DNA of 64,000 nucleotides from Thalassia testudinum (taxonomy: Eukaryota; Streptophyta; Magnoliopsida; Alismatales; Hydrocharitaceae): positions 44,795,001-44,859,000 of the forward strand of contig JAZHRO010000055.1 of the NCBI GenBank assembly GCA_037157565.1, in the 5' to 3' direction. The notes beneath the pieces were generated by a model. That model saw nothing but the letters and a program-made list of their open reading frames with translations, made no database searches and was not told the origin of the DNA. Within the stretch, counting starts at the first letter, position 1. Each line of letters begins with the position of its first letter. The translations under genes were made by a program, and so were the position numbers. Below, in pieces: positions 21,905 to 32,556 of this stretch.

Positions 21905-23770
21905 TCAGCCAAGCGGGAAATGCGATGGAGAGGGGATGGTCAAATCAGCAGAGTTTTGTAAGACAAGCACCTTGATTAAGAGCCTGGTTGGTCCAACCAG
22001 GTGCTTGTTCAGATCAACAGGCTGATGATGCAGCCCAAACCCAATCAATCTGGTGGGTTGATAGATGTGTATAAAAAAGTGTGGAACCCACCATAAACTA
22101 TGAGGCTCAGATGGATGTGGAAGTGTAAACGCAGGGTTTGGCTGAGCCGAATCAGCCTGGTCAGAGTAGGGACCCGTAGGATAATCAGTGGTTGATGCAG
22201 GAACCCTACAGGGGTGATCAGAGAATGATAGAGCATGGTATGTAGTCTGATCAATGTTCGAAACCCGATGTGGAAATGCAATCGGCTCGGTGAGAGGTGA
22301 ATCAGCATAGAAATTGAGTCCGGTTGCGGGTCGGGGTTTGGGAGAGGTTTTGATCCGTTCCGTGTGTGCGGATGAGGTGGCCATTGTGTATGAGGGCTCT
22401 TCTAGAAACAGATGATAGGTGATTTTCTGTAGAGAGTCCTCTGGGTAACTATCAAATGCCGGAAGAGTGTTTGTAGGATGAAAGAAATCGGATTCGAGAA
22501 AAAATTTGGATTCTTGGTTGCAATCACTCTTGGCATTTTCTGTTTTTGGTTCCTGAGGATCGAAAAGGAATGATTCTGTGTTATCAGTGATCTCGGGAAT
22601 CAGGACCTCAGAGTCGGAGTTAGAGTCATGAGAACTGAGGTCGTAGATAGGCCTGGCGTGTTCAGGAAGGGGAATCTCTCCGCAATTATAGTCAGATTTG
22701 AAATTGTCGGAGAGTTGGCGAAAATGAGATTCATGATCATGAATTCCACCACAGCAGAAATCATCAGATGTGGAATCAGCAGCCTGACTGGGTTCTAGCC
22801 TATATGTCAATTCTGGGCTCAAAAAGATGTTCTGTTCAAGCTCTAAGCTGGTAGGATAGACCCCATTAAAATCCTGCTCATCCAACTCCTCAGTTTCTGT
22901 ATCATAAATTGGCATGTTTTCTGAAAAATCGATCAGATTTCCTGAGGATGTTGGAGAGGGATATTCATTAAATAGAGGCCCGGAATCATATCCTGTAAAA
23001 ATTTGATCTTTCTCATAAAGGGCCTCATAATCTTCCCAATAAGTTTCAGATCTAGGTTCTAGGCTTAGGATGTGGGTAGAATTATTAGAACCTAAGTCCG
23101 AATAACCTTCGAGGGTCACCTTATCAAAACAAGGGGTGGAATTTATACCCTCCAGAGGTTCAATTCTAATCTTGTCATTGCAGGAGTCTTGGAGTTCTAA
23201 GCTTGGTGATTCATGGCCTAGGGTTGGCTCAGCATTGTGTTCTCCTGCAATATCCCAACCTAATTCAACATTGTCTTCTATCTGGGTTGGGATTTTACAA
23301 CCACTTTGTGCCTCAATCCCGGGATCTGGGAAACTGAATTGTTCCTTAATACTGTTCCAAGATGGTTCATCCTCTGTTTCTGGTATATACGGGTATTTCC
23401 GGTTGATAATTTGTTCTACTGATTTCATCATTTCTACCCGTTTTATAAGGGCATCTTGGTGTTGTTCCCAAAGTACAGGATTTGTCAAGCATTGAAGGTA
23501 TTCAGATTGGTGTAATTTTTCCATCTCAATGTATCCTGTCATGAGCATATCTCGGGTTGATCCTTTTGAAATTCCAGTTAATAGAATTTGGGCACAGTTT
23601 ATGATGAAGGATGTGGTTGTTGGGACATCAACCTGAATATCTCCTATTGGTGTTGAGGTTTTTTCTTCTTTTTCATAGAATCTTATGGCATCCTCGATCA
23701 TTTTATCTTTCATAGATCTCCGATATTCAGGTTTCTTGAATGGTAGTCTTGCTAGGTAATTAGGCTGCAT
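21905..23770 (-). CDS. Unknown 621-aa ORF replacing gag-pol in the A non-autonomous element
   Basis: An uninterrupted minus-strand ORF from ATG 23770 to TGA 21905-21907. Residues 1-150 look folded and helical, with a basic N-terminus (FKKPEYRRSMKDKM) and EYLQCLTNPVLWEQHQDAL. Residues 150-470 are acidic and rich in Ser, Asp, Glu and Pro, so probably disordered. The C-terminal 100 residues are Pro/His-rich and include GFGLHHQPVDL. It has no zinc knuckle, DLGA, FMDD, RNase H or DDE signatures. It fills the interval between gag start and pol stop of the autonomous relative. I do not recognise it. It is at best distantly related to the B and D ORFs (possible shared HHQ block). Possible roles, all speculative: a chaperone for the RNA, a particle component, or a regulator. 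Its intact state in such a recent insertion suggests the source copy was also intact. Confidence 0.85.
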   Translation of the reverse strand: MQPNYLARLPFKKPEYRRSMKDKMIEDAIRFYEKEEKTSTPIGDIQVDVPTTTSFIINCAQILLTGISKGSTRDMLMTGYIEMEKLHQSEYLQCLTNPVLWEQHQDALIKRVEMMKSVEQIINRKYPYIPETEDEPSWNSIKEQFSFPDPGIEAQSGCKIPTQIEDNVELGWDIAGEHNAEPTLGHESPSLELQDSCNDKIRIEPLEGINSTPCFDKVTLEGYSDLGSNNSTHILSLEPRSETYWEDYEALYEKDQIFTGYDSGPLFNEYPSPTSSGNLIDFSENMPIYDTETEELDEQDFNGVYPTSLELEQNIFLSPELTYRLEPSQAADSTSDDFCCGGIHDHESHFRQLSDNFKSDYNCGEIPLPEHARPIYDLSSHDSNSDSEVLIPEITDNTESFLFDPQEPKTENAKSDCNQESKFFLESDFFHPTNTLPAFDSYPEDSLQKITYHLFLEEPSYTMATSSAHTERIKTSPKPRPATGLNFYADSPLTEPIAFPHRVSNIDQTTYHALSFSDHPCRVPASTTDYPTGPYSDQADSAQPNPAFTLPHPSEPHSLWWVPHFFIHIYQPTRLIGFGLHHQPVDLNKHLVGPTRLLIKVLVLQNSADLTIPSPSHFPLG

Positions 23771-24844
23771 AATTGGATCAGGTGGTGGAATAGAATCAAA
23801 GTTTGAATCAAGATGGAAGAAGGGGATTTTGTTCAGAATCAGAGGAAAGAGGGGCTATGTGAATGATTTCTGCAAAAACAAAGGGGCCGAGGCTTAGCCT
23901 CGGGGAGAGTGAACTTCTATTGGAGGTTTCAAGGACCTCCTGAAAAATACTGAAGGGCTGAATGAGATAAGCAGGTGCTGGACCCAATCAAGACACCCAA
24001 AAATTGTTGGGTGACTATAGAGGTTCGGGGCAGATGGACCCCTTGATCAGAAAGATCGTCCACCTGAGAATTACCTGGGCAGCCAGAGAGGGAGAGTCCC
24101 GCGAAGACCCCTACACGGTAGAGCGTCCCCACGGGTTACAGGGTTTCCCCCACCCGACCTCTCTTGTCACTGCGGTTCCAGGTAGACCAGAATGGGGATC
24201 TTGACCTCTTAAGTCTACCAATTTTAAGATCAGGGTGCTTAAGGTTTCACTTGAACTTTAGTCTTTTTAAGTGCAAAGAGTGACCTAATTTAAGGTTGGT
24301 TAACCCAAAGGGGTCAACTTTACCTCTTGTTTTCTTTGAGAGCTTTTTGGGTCCTGTCTTTTAGGGTTCAAGTGTTTAGAGAGCCAATTGTTTTAGATTT
24401 TTTTTTGAATAGGTATTTTCAGACAAGGGCTTGGGCACACTTCATTTGGTTTTCTCAATTCTTGCTTAAGGAGTGTGTCTCTAAATCCCTAGTGTTGGAT
24501 CCTAGGTTGGCACTACTTGGTCCAGTTAATTCTTTGTTGGGTAATTAGGGCTCAAGCAAGAATGTGTTAGCCCTTAAATACCCTTAATAGTGTGCAGAAA
24601 TAATGAGTTGAAAACATGCAACTTTTATGGTTACTAAATATGGAAGACAGGTTAGCCCTATATTGCTTGTTCTTTTCTTTTCTTCCTCTTTAGAGCTTAG
24701 GGGTTAATAGTGAGAGGAAAAATTTTACCTGTCTTTGGTGTGGTTGCTTGTCTTCTTGAGTTCCTGTAGCTGCACAGAAGAGAGAAGATTATCAGAAATA
24801 ACAAAAAAAAATACAGGAATGTTTACCTCTAGAATAGCCGTTGC
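23771..24844 (-). other. Leader of the A non-autonomous element
   Basis: About 1.07 kb between PBS and ORF. The part nearest the ORF, 24000-24350, matches 55100-55454 of the autonomous element with only about three differences, a higher match than the sequence around the start codons. It contains GC-rich paired-looking blocks (GGTCGGGTGGGGG, GTAACCCGTGGGGACG). Packaging and dimerisation signals are expected here in LTR elements. Confidence 0.75.
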
Positions 24845-24862
24845 TCCCCGGCAACGGCGCCA
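24845..24862 (-). other. Primer-binding site, A non-autonomous
   Basis: The minus strand reads TGGCGCCGTTGCCGGGGA, an exact complement to the tRNA-Asp 3' end. It is separated from the 5' LTR by three bases. Confidence 0.95.
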
Positions 24863-24865
24863 AAA

Positions 24866-27622
24866 TGAAGACGTCGGGTTTTACCGGGTTTGTTATAACG
24901 TTGTAGTAAAGCCGGTTATTACCAACATTTCATATATAAAATTTTTTACTCGGAAAAATGAAAGAGTTCCCGAGGTCGAACTCAGGGAGCAAGTTGTATT
25001 CTAGAGATATACAAGTTCTATTACAAAAATAAAGAGAGAGAGGGAGAGAGAGATGAAAATTTGGCTTCTTCTTCTTCTCTTCTTTCTTCCTCTTTGTCTT
25101 ATCTCCTCTTTGGCTTTTGTTCTTCCTCTTCTTCTTCTTCTTCTTCTTCTGCTTTCTTCAGATCTTCCCCTCGTGCTCTTCTTCTTCTGTCTTCTGTTCT
25201 TCCTTGTTTTCTTTCTTTTTCTTCAGATCTTCTTCTTCTTTTCTTGCTTCTTGCTTCTCTTCATTTCTTCTTCTGCAATCGTGGTGCTTCTGCCTTCGGC
25301 TACTAAGTCTCCCTTCCTTCTTCTTCAGCCTGCCTTCTGTGTTGCTCTGGCTGCTGACTTTCCGTCGTCTGGCCCGGTGCTTCGACGACTTAACTGAGCA
25401 GTTGCTACAGTGCAGCTGCTTCTTCTTCGCCTGCACTTCTTCTTTTGCCTGCACACTTCACAGAGTTTTTTTTTGTGTCAAGAGGCAAAACCTACTCTAC
25501 CCCCCTCCCCCGCGTTTCTCTCTCTCTCTGAAATCACCCTTCGGAAGCTCTCCCAGAGCGCTATCGGGTAATCGGGTTCGGGTCAGGCCCGGGTCCAGGC
25601 CCACCGGCGTGCGTGGTGGGCGAGGAGTGCAGGTCAGTCTAATCGGGTCGGGCCAGGTCCGCGGAGCGTGGTCACGGACGAGGCCGGGTCGGGTCGGGTG
25701 AGAGGGACCTCACCCCGTGGTCAGGAGGCAAACAGCATAAGGCAGTTTTTGCCTTTATGCGTCCGCGCGCCTTCGAGAGGTTCCGAGGTGGGACTAAATG
25801 TCCCACCCCAATTGAGCGCGCGTCGCGGATGGAGCAGTGGGCGATCGTGGCTTCCCGCGCGGCCTTCGCCCCGTCTGTGAACCAGGGACGTTTCGCGGAG
25901 AGTCCCTGCGCAACCTGGGAGTCAACCCTGGGCGAAGGCGTGCCTGCACCTGCAGGTGAAGCAGCTCTGCATGCGCAGTAATGGCGACGGCGGGCGAGTT
26001 ACCTGGTCACAGAAGAACGGCCTCTCGGCCAAATCAGACAGGCGGGGGACCTTCGCCGTGGCACGGCGAAGGTGGTCAGGGGGTCTGCAGGGGGCGAGAT
26101 GGAGCTAACAGGTCGTCCTAGGTCAAACTGTGAGCGAGGAAGTGGGTGTGTTCGGTGGATCTGCAGAGGGTGTTTGGTGGGAAGTGGATGGGCGGAAGAG
26201 GATCAGGGTGAGGAGGCGGAGGTTCTGCGGTGGTCGGCGAGCCGTGTGGGTCGCTGAGGTGATGGGAGCGGCTCGCCGGAGGGTGGTCGGAGGTGGAGAG
26301 GATGAGGGTGAACAGGAGCGGTCGAGGGTTTAATTGACTAAATTGAAAGCGGGGAAAGAAAGAGGAGAAGAAGGGGAGTAGTTCTAACTTAACTGCAGGG
26401 ACGAAGGGGGAGGAACAGGGCGACAGTCATATCGACTGTCGCCGGAGAAGACGATGCCCAGTGGGGGGAGGACGGCGGTGACGACGGGGCAGAGGCAGCG
26501 CGCGCCGGTATTGCGCGACGCGGGAAGAGCAGGGGAAGAAGTCTCTGCTGCTGGTATTGCGGCAGAGCGAAGAGGAGGAGGAAGGAGAACCGCCGGAGCT
26601 GGTGGGCGTCTGCCGGAGTGAGAAGAGAGGAAAGTTGGGGGTTTTCTCCGTCAGATCCAGGCTGCCCTCGTCGGTGGAGCGGCGGGGGGTATTTATAGGG
26701 TTGAAGCAGGGAGGAAGGCGGAGGGAGACGACGTGTCTCCCTCGCCGGAGAATGGTCGGAACATGAACCCATACCGTCCGTGCGTTCGCACGGCCGGTAT
26801 GGGGGGCTACAATGACCATGGGGGTGCTCCTGCGACGGCTGACGACGCAGGGCACCCCCGGTATACTTGCCAGGTCCCCCACCTCACCCTGCGCGGCGCC
26901 ATGCTCCGCGCAAGGTCGCCGGAGCATGGTGCTGGCAGGGTTTTGCAGGAGGGACCTGATTGCAAAGAACGAAGGAGAGTTAGGGGCTAAAATGCGAGGG
27001 TTCAAAAGTTGAGGGCCAAAGAGTAAATATATGAGGACCAAAGTGTAAAGTCGGTCAAGGAGGTTTCTTCTTAGGCTCAAGTTTTTATACATGACTAATT
27101 AGGACCTAAGGAATCTGATGGTGAATTTCATTTTCATATTAAACCTTGTTTGACCGGTCAATTTGCGTAAAGACCCAAATTAAGTTATTAATTGGGCATG
27201 GTTCTCAATGTAGGTCAAAATGGGTTCTAAAGGCCAAATTGAAGGTTCTAAACCCTAGAGATTATTTTTCTATGAATTTTAGAGGGTTTATTCTATTTTT
27301 ACTTTGCCCCGAACCTTGTGAATTGAAGTGGGTCGTTTTAGGGTTACAGATTATCATTTGGTTCCTTGGAAGTGCTGTAGCCCTTGCTAGATCATCTCAT
27401 CCCACTTTTATTCTTATTAAGCTGTTTTGACCTGTGTTTGGGCCCAGAATTACCCTGTATGCAGATTATACTGGTAAAATTGCACTTTTACCCCTTATGA
27501 CTGGTTTTCTTCTCAAACTCAGAATTCTCTGAGTTAAGCCTTTCCTTGAGATATGTAGGAGCTTTTATCCTTTGTATTTGGTCAAAATGAGCTAGTTATG
27601 GCTCATGATGAGGTTCTCATCA
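24866..27622 (-). repeat. 5' LTR of the A non-autonomous element (2757 bp)
   Basis: Same length and nearly the same sequence as 17616-20372. It carries the TATA box at 26690-26697 and the palindrome at 26769-26802. The minus strand begins TGATGAGAACC and ends CGTCTTCA. Confidence 0.95.
26690..26697 (-). promoter_or_regulatory. TATA box, A non-autonomous 5' LTR
   Basis: Minus-strand TATAAATA, the presumed start-site selector for the element's genomic RNA. The 34-bp palindrome at 26769-26802 lies about 70 bp upstream. Confidence 0.75.
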
Positions 27623-27627
27623 CATGA
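27623..27627. repeat. Target-site duplication CATGA, right copy
   Basis: It matches 17611-17615 and directly follows the LTR end. Confidence 0.93.
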
Positions 27628-28941
27628 CGAGGCGAATGTTTGGTTTTGAAAATCCACGTTTCTCTTTTATTTGTTTTTGGTCATTTTTATCTTTTCTAAT
27701 TTTTTTAGTATTTTTAGCAAGTAAGAGATTAGGTCAATGACTTCTAGCTAATCTACTTGCAACAATATAAGAGAGAAAGAGAAAGAGAGAGAAACAATCA
27801 TCTATTTATAAATGAATGTTTGTTACACTACAAAAGTGGAAAATCTACACTACGAAAGCGTAAAAAGATAGAATAAGGTGAGAGAAATCCCCCTCGATGG
27901 TCGCTTGGAGGACGACTCGCTCTGACGTCGCCTGATGGAAGGTGGTGAGGAGCGGGACAAACGAGGACAGAGCCGGAGGACGGAGGACGGGGCAGGACGA
28001 CGTCGCGGTGAGGATCTTCTTCCCAAAGGGTGGTGAGAAGACGACCACAGGATGCTCCACAAATGGGGATGAGAGGAGGGAAAAGTATTTTCTTTTCTAC
28101 TCTAGAGGAGCATCTCGGGCTTGGGACAGGCTATCTCTAGAGCCTTGGAGGTGGTGAGAGGAAGAAAGGAAGAGATGAAGAAAAATGGGAGGGGTAGGGG
28201 TCCTTTTAAAGTGGAGGAAAGAGTCAAATTTGTATACAGGACATTTAGTGATGGTCATAAACTTCACTGAAGATCTGCCAAAATTGTCGCTAAAGACAGC
28301 CCACACACCCACCCACCTCTACTCTGGCACGCACTCCGCGCGCCCGTGTCACGTGCCACCGTGCGTGCCCTCATGCCCTGCCGTTGCGTGTGTGTGCCTT
28401 CGCACGTGCACGTGCATCCGCACTGCTATGCACGTGCGTTGGTGCGTGCGTACGAATGGGCAGCCTGGGTTACGCCACATGGCATGATCTAAGTCATCCA
28501 TCTTCTTTCTATTGTAGGGGCTACTACAGAGGTCAAATTGAGTCAATTTTCGTGCCATTGGGCTGCGATCGTCGACCTGAATCCATCCGCTTAGTCAGAT
28601 TTGTCATTTGAAGCTCCAAATTATGTCACCTAGTCCCTTGGCTATTGATCTTCCTCGGATTGCATATGGTGCTACGAGACTCCGATCAAGGCAATTTCAA
28701 AGATGTTGGACTCCGATCGTCGTCTTGATTAAATTCATATGGTCGGATCGTCAATCCGAGGCTCCGAAATAAATCTCCTTCTCTTCTGACCACAAAAAGG
28801 ATGCAATTAACCAAAAATATGCACAACTAATCTAAATTCAGAATGATGCATGCTATGTAATATTTATAATATGGAATGCAAATCTAAGCCTAGGAACATG
28901 CATAAATAGGCATTTTAACCTAAATAGATGTGTCTGTATCA
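27628..28941 (-). repeat. U3-R piece of the old C element's 5' LTR
   Basis: Continuation of 17489-17615 after the A insertion. The original LTR was about 1441 bp. The minus strand starts TGATACAGACACATCTA at 28941. It shares with the C LTRs at 30928 and 41166 the spaced blocks ACATCTA, TATTNATGCA and ATAAATATTNCATA. It contains GAGAGAAAGAGAAAGAGAGAG at about 27770 and a GC-rich stretch at 28310-28460. Confidence 0.7.
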
Positions 28942-29356
28942 TGGCATTATTCGAACCACCCAAGGTCAACTGTAGGCTCTCCTCATCATCTACACCCTCG
29001 CATCATAGCTGTTGGATCATCATCCAATGGCTGGGAAGCATCTACGCCCTTAGAAGCAGAAACGTCCACGCGACATAAAGGATGCCTTGATGTAGTGGTC
29101 TCACATGCAGCTATCAAGGGAGGGATGCCCGTTCGAGCCCCCGGACACCCGATTAGAGTCGCGCGAAATCATGGCATCTGCCAAGCACCCGATTAGAGTC
29201 GCACGATCCTCATCAAACGACACAAACTTCTCAACATGGCACATGGATTGGTGTGGATGTGGCCAGGAGAAAATGTGCAATCGCACGTGCAGATGAACGC
29301 ATGAATATACATGCTATCCAATGCGATCAAGAGGCACGATCTCCGTGCATCCTCAG
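28942..29356. other. Unassigned 415 bp between the C and A-like LTRs
   Basis: It belongs to neither flanking LTR. It has two 21-bp direct copies of CACCCGATTAGAGTCGC with a near-identical tail, at 29146 and 29186. It also has the tRNA B-box-like string GTTCGAGCCC at 29131-29140, but the bases around it do not pair into a TΨC arm. No ORF or recognisable gene was found. Confidence 0.4.
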
Positions 29357-30252
29357 TGATGGGAACACCATCATAAGCCATAACTAGCTCAATTTAGTCA
29401 TTATCAAGGAATAAATGCTCCTACATACCACCAAAGAGCCCTAAGTCACTGCAAATCATTCTGAGAGAAAGACAAGAAAACATGGCTAAAACTACAATTT
29501 TACCATCATATCTTGAATGCAAAACAACCATGGGTTTTCTCAGGAGTTAGATAAAGGTCAAATGGTCTTAAAAGTCTAACAAGTGGGTTAGAACAGACCG
29601 AAAAGGGTTTTCGCGTGTTTTGAGAATTAAATGACATCTGAAACCCTAAAAACAGACCTGCTTAAATAACTGAGGTTCTGGTCAGAATAAAATTCACTTA
29701 AACCCTCTAAAACTCATAAAAAAATAATCTCTAGGGTTTGGTACCTTCAATTTGACCATCAGAACCTGTCTTCACCCAAAACAGTCATAGACAAACATTT
29801 ACCCTAATTTGGGTTTTTACATAAATTACTTAGTCAAACGAAGTCAAAACCTAAATCTAACTTGACCATTTGATTCCTTGGGTCTAAATTAGATTTGTAC
29901 CAATATTTGGGCCCAATCTGAGATCATCTTGACCAAGTTTACATTTTAGTCCAGTCAAACTCTTTTTATCTCATTCAGATCGTTAGCTTTTTGAATTCTT
30001 GCAAATGGCCCCCTAACTTTATCATCGGCTTCACAGAAAGGTCCCTGCCACCATGAATCCTAATCCTACAAACTTCGACACCTTAAAATGGCATGTTCTC
30101 CTTCATTCCTTGACGAATCCCTCTCAAATTTCAAAGGGAAATTCATCAAGGAATTCCCTTCCTTTTGTGCCAATTCCCAAGCTCGAGATCTCGCCCAATC
30201 TCTCACGTGAATCCTACAAAGAGATGGGTCTCCTATTCTGACGAACATTCCT

Positions 30253-30277
30253 AGCTTGGAAGCTTGGCTTCCAAGCT
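30253..30277. repeat. Palindrome upstream of TATA, A-like LTR
   Basis: Perfect 11-bp arms, AGCTTGGAAGC and GCTTCCAAGCT, around TTG. It ends 20 bp upstream of the TATA box. Confidence 0.8.
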
Positions 30278-30297
30278 TAAATCAACCTCCTAAGCCC

Positions 30298-30304
30298 TAT
30301 ATAA
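30298..30304 (+). promoter_or_regulatory. TATA box of the A-like LTR
   Basis: TATATAA at the U3 end, followed by a C-rich, ORF-poor leader typical of these LTRs. Confidence 0.6.
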
Positions 30305-31948
30305 GCACACCCAGGGCTCGACCGAACTCTGGGACATGATTCCAACCGTGAAATCCCCATATTCCTCCTTCCTCTTCCAGCCGCAAAGCTCAACAAGCTC
30401 CGACGACTCCTCCTGACCTCCTTCATTGTTCGTCCACAATACCAGTGACTGTATTCCCTTCCTCTCTCTCTCGTCCGCTCTTGGCCGTACCAGCAGGAGC
30501 ACCTCTATCTCCGTCGTCGTCACCATCCTCATCACCGGAGCATCCAATGCCGTTCTCCCCCCCTTTCATCCATTTAGATTAGGTTAGATTAGTTAGCTTA
30601 GATTCCTAGTTTAGATTCCTACCTAAAATCCCAAAAATAACCCTCGACTCAACACACTCACCTCCGTCTTCCCCATCGTTGACCACTCCTCCGACAAGTC
30701 CATCTCACCTCCACAAACCACCAATCAAGTCGCCAACCACCTCACGACCTTCGCCGCATCACGCCCTACCAAACCCCTCTCCCTATTTGCCTTCCTGTCC
30801 ACCCAAACCCATTGTCGACCAACCCACCTTTTCATCGACATTCCCGACTCTGACCGACCACCATACACCCTAATCCACCACAGGACCACCACCATTACAT
30901 CCGTCGTGCCTTGGAGAAGCTTCTGAGTGATGTGCAAACATCTAAATTGTCAAAAATTATCTATTAATGCAAGTTCTTAGTGTCATATTAGCATCATGCA
31001 TTGTAAATATTGCATAACATGCATAATCAAGCATTTAGGTCAAATTGTCAAATTATAATCGAGGCTTCAAACAGAAGATCCAATCGTATCGATCTGATCA
31101 GGGTGACAACGGGAGTTCAACGACTCCAAGATCACCCAAATTGGGCATACGTAGCACCAAATATAGTTCGAGGAAGCCTAGAGATCAAGGGCAAAGATGG
31201 TGACAATCTACACTTCAGACGACAAATACGACCACATGGATGGGTTCAGATCAACGATCGTAGCCTAACGGCGTGAAAATGGATCCAATCTGACATCTGT
31301 GGCACCTTCTGAAAGTTACAGAAGATGGATGACCAAGATGACGCCACGTGGCCCCATCCTAGCCGCCTAATCAGCCTAAGGAACCATCGCTGCCTTTCTC
31401 TCCTCAACAAATCGATCAATCTCAGCTATTGGATCTTGATCCAACGGCTGAGATCAACACCCGCTGCTCAATCATCACGTGCCCTCTCTTTCTCTTCATC
31501 ACATGCACGATCGAATCTGGGCTGTTGGATCTTGATCCAATGGCCGTGAGCATGCGCGCTTTCGTGAGAAACGCGATAAACCATATGCACAGTGCAGCGG
31601 GTGCACGTCTCTCTGTGAAGCGTAGGGCATGCGTTCGAAATGCAGCGCGCCCCAAATCAGCTGAGGATGCAAGTGTGGGTTAAATTGAGTCATTGGATGG
31701 CGAGCGGGCTATGCAGATGTGGGAGACGTGGCAGCACCAGAGCGCTTCGATCACCTACGTGCGATCTAATGTGCATCTAAATGCCCCATCGCACACACGG
31801 GTGCACGATTAGACGAAGCTGAAGCGGGCGATGAGCGATCTAAGCCATCCGATCTCGCGATCGGATGACTGAGATTTCTTGGACGTGGGCAAGCGTTAAG
31901 CACGCAGAAGGCAACGAGGAGAGCATGTGTGTGAAGCTGCAGTGACGT

Positions 31949-31988
31949 GGGGTCTTTAGTGACGCTTAAATCCATCGCTAAAGACCCC
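31949..31988. repeat. U3 palindrome, C LTR1
   Basis: Arms GGGGTCTTTAGTGACG and CATCGCTAAAGACCCC flank an 8-base loop, with two mismatches. It ends 52 bp upstream of the TATA box. It recurs in LTR2 at 42230-42269. Confidence 0.8.
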
Positions 31989-32040
31989 TTATTTAATGTT
32001 TTAACTATGTAATGACCAAATTGCCCCCAATCCTTGCAAC

Positions 32041-32048
32041 TATAAAAG
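32041..32048 (+). promoter_or_regulatory. TATA box, C LTR1
   Basis: TATAAAAG, conserved with LTR2 at 42323-42330 in the context GCAACTATAAAAGGAGACCC. Confidence 0.7.
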
Positions 32049-32142
32049 GAGACCCCTACCATACGAAATTCTCATCCCTTCCTTCACCTCTCTCTCTCTC
32101 CAAAGCTCAAGAGAAGCTTGTCCCACACCTGGGATGCTACTC

Positions 32143-32551
32143 TGGTGGATTCATTTCCGAATCATTTTTCATCTCTGTGGAATTCTTATAAATTCTACGT
32201 GTTTTCTTATATATATATATAAAAGAAAAATTTGAATTAGGAAAAAATACTTGGGCATTAGGACTTTTCAATCTTAAGAAATATTACAGTAGGATCTGAA
32301 CACTAAGACCTTTCAGTTCTTTGGGCTTAATCAGCCCGGGTATCCACTAAAATGTGGATTTGTTTATCAAGTCCTCGCCATCTTGAATTCCATTTCAATT
32401 TTATTAAATAAGTTTAGGTGATAAGTACGACTTACCAACCCGCCTTCTGATTTAAGGGAACTTTAAGTCTAAGCATCTACACACTATTCGCACATACTCG
32501 TTGTTCGATGGCTATAACGGAAATTGGGTAGCTAATGAACCTTCTAGGGTG
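32143..32551 (+). other. Remnant of C internal DNA between LTR1 and the B insertion
   Basis: A/T-rich sequence with no homology to LTR2 and no ORF. It resumes after the B element at 40330. It is presumably the 3' internal region of the C element joined directly to broken LTR1 by a deletion. A (TA)n run lies at about 32205-32222. Confidence 0.5.
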
Positions 32552-32556
32552 GTATG
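32552..32556. repeat. Target-site duplication GTATG, left copy
   Basis: GTATG precedes the B element and recurs at 40325-40329. Confidence 0.92.

Larger units (their letters stand above)
17616..27622 (-). mobile_element. Family A non-autonomous LTR retrotransposon, very young
   Basis: A complete 10,007 bp minus-strand insertion with 2757-bp LTRs, CATGA TSDs, an exact tRNA-Asp PBS, a leader, one intact 621-codon ORF, a 3' UTR and a PPT. No gag, protease, RT or integrase is present. The leader and 3' UTR closely match those of the autonomous A element at 51909, up to the gag start and from just after the pol stop. Only one base difference between its LTRs was found (20329 G versus 27579 T). 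Under an assumed 1.3e-8 substitutions per site per year that is of the order of ten to twenty thousand years. It sits in the LTR of an older C element. Confidence 0.95.
29357..30927 (+). repeat. Old, truncated family A-like LTR
   Basis: It begins TGATGGGAACACCATCATAAGCC, a diverged form of the family A terminus. It keeps the A order (the ATAACTAGCTCA, GCTCCTACAT and AACCCTCTAAAA...CTCATA blocks). It has a TATA box at 30298-30304 preceded by a perfect palindrome, then a C-rich transcribed region. It stops at 30927 where the C LTR begins. TSD candidate CTGAG at 30923-30927. Confidence 0.75.
30928..32142 (+). repeat. Family C LTR1, 3' part deleted
   Basis: It begins TGATGTGCAAACATC and aligns with LTR2 (41166 onward) to about 32142, just after GGGATGCTAC. 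After that the two diverge completely, so the U5 end, PBS and gag-pol of this copy are lost. It includes a U3 palindrome (31949-31988) and TATAAAAG at 32041-32048. Confidence 0.8.

Noticed and set aside
29100..29165. tRNA gene suggested by GTTCGAGCCC
   Set aside because: The T-arm does not pair, no acceptor stem or anticodon arm can be drawn, and no clear A box is found.
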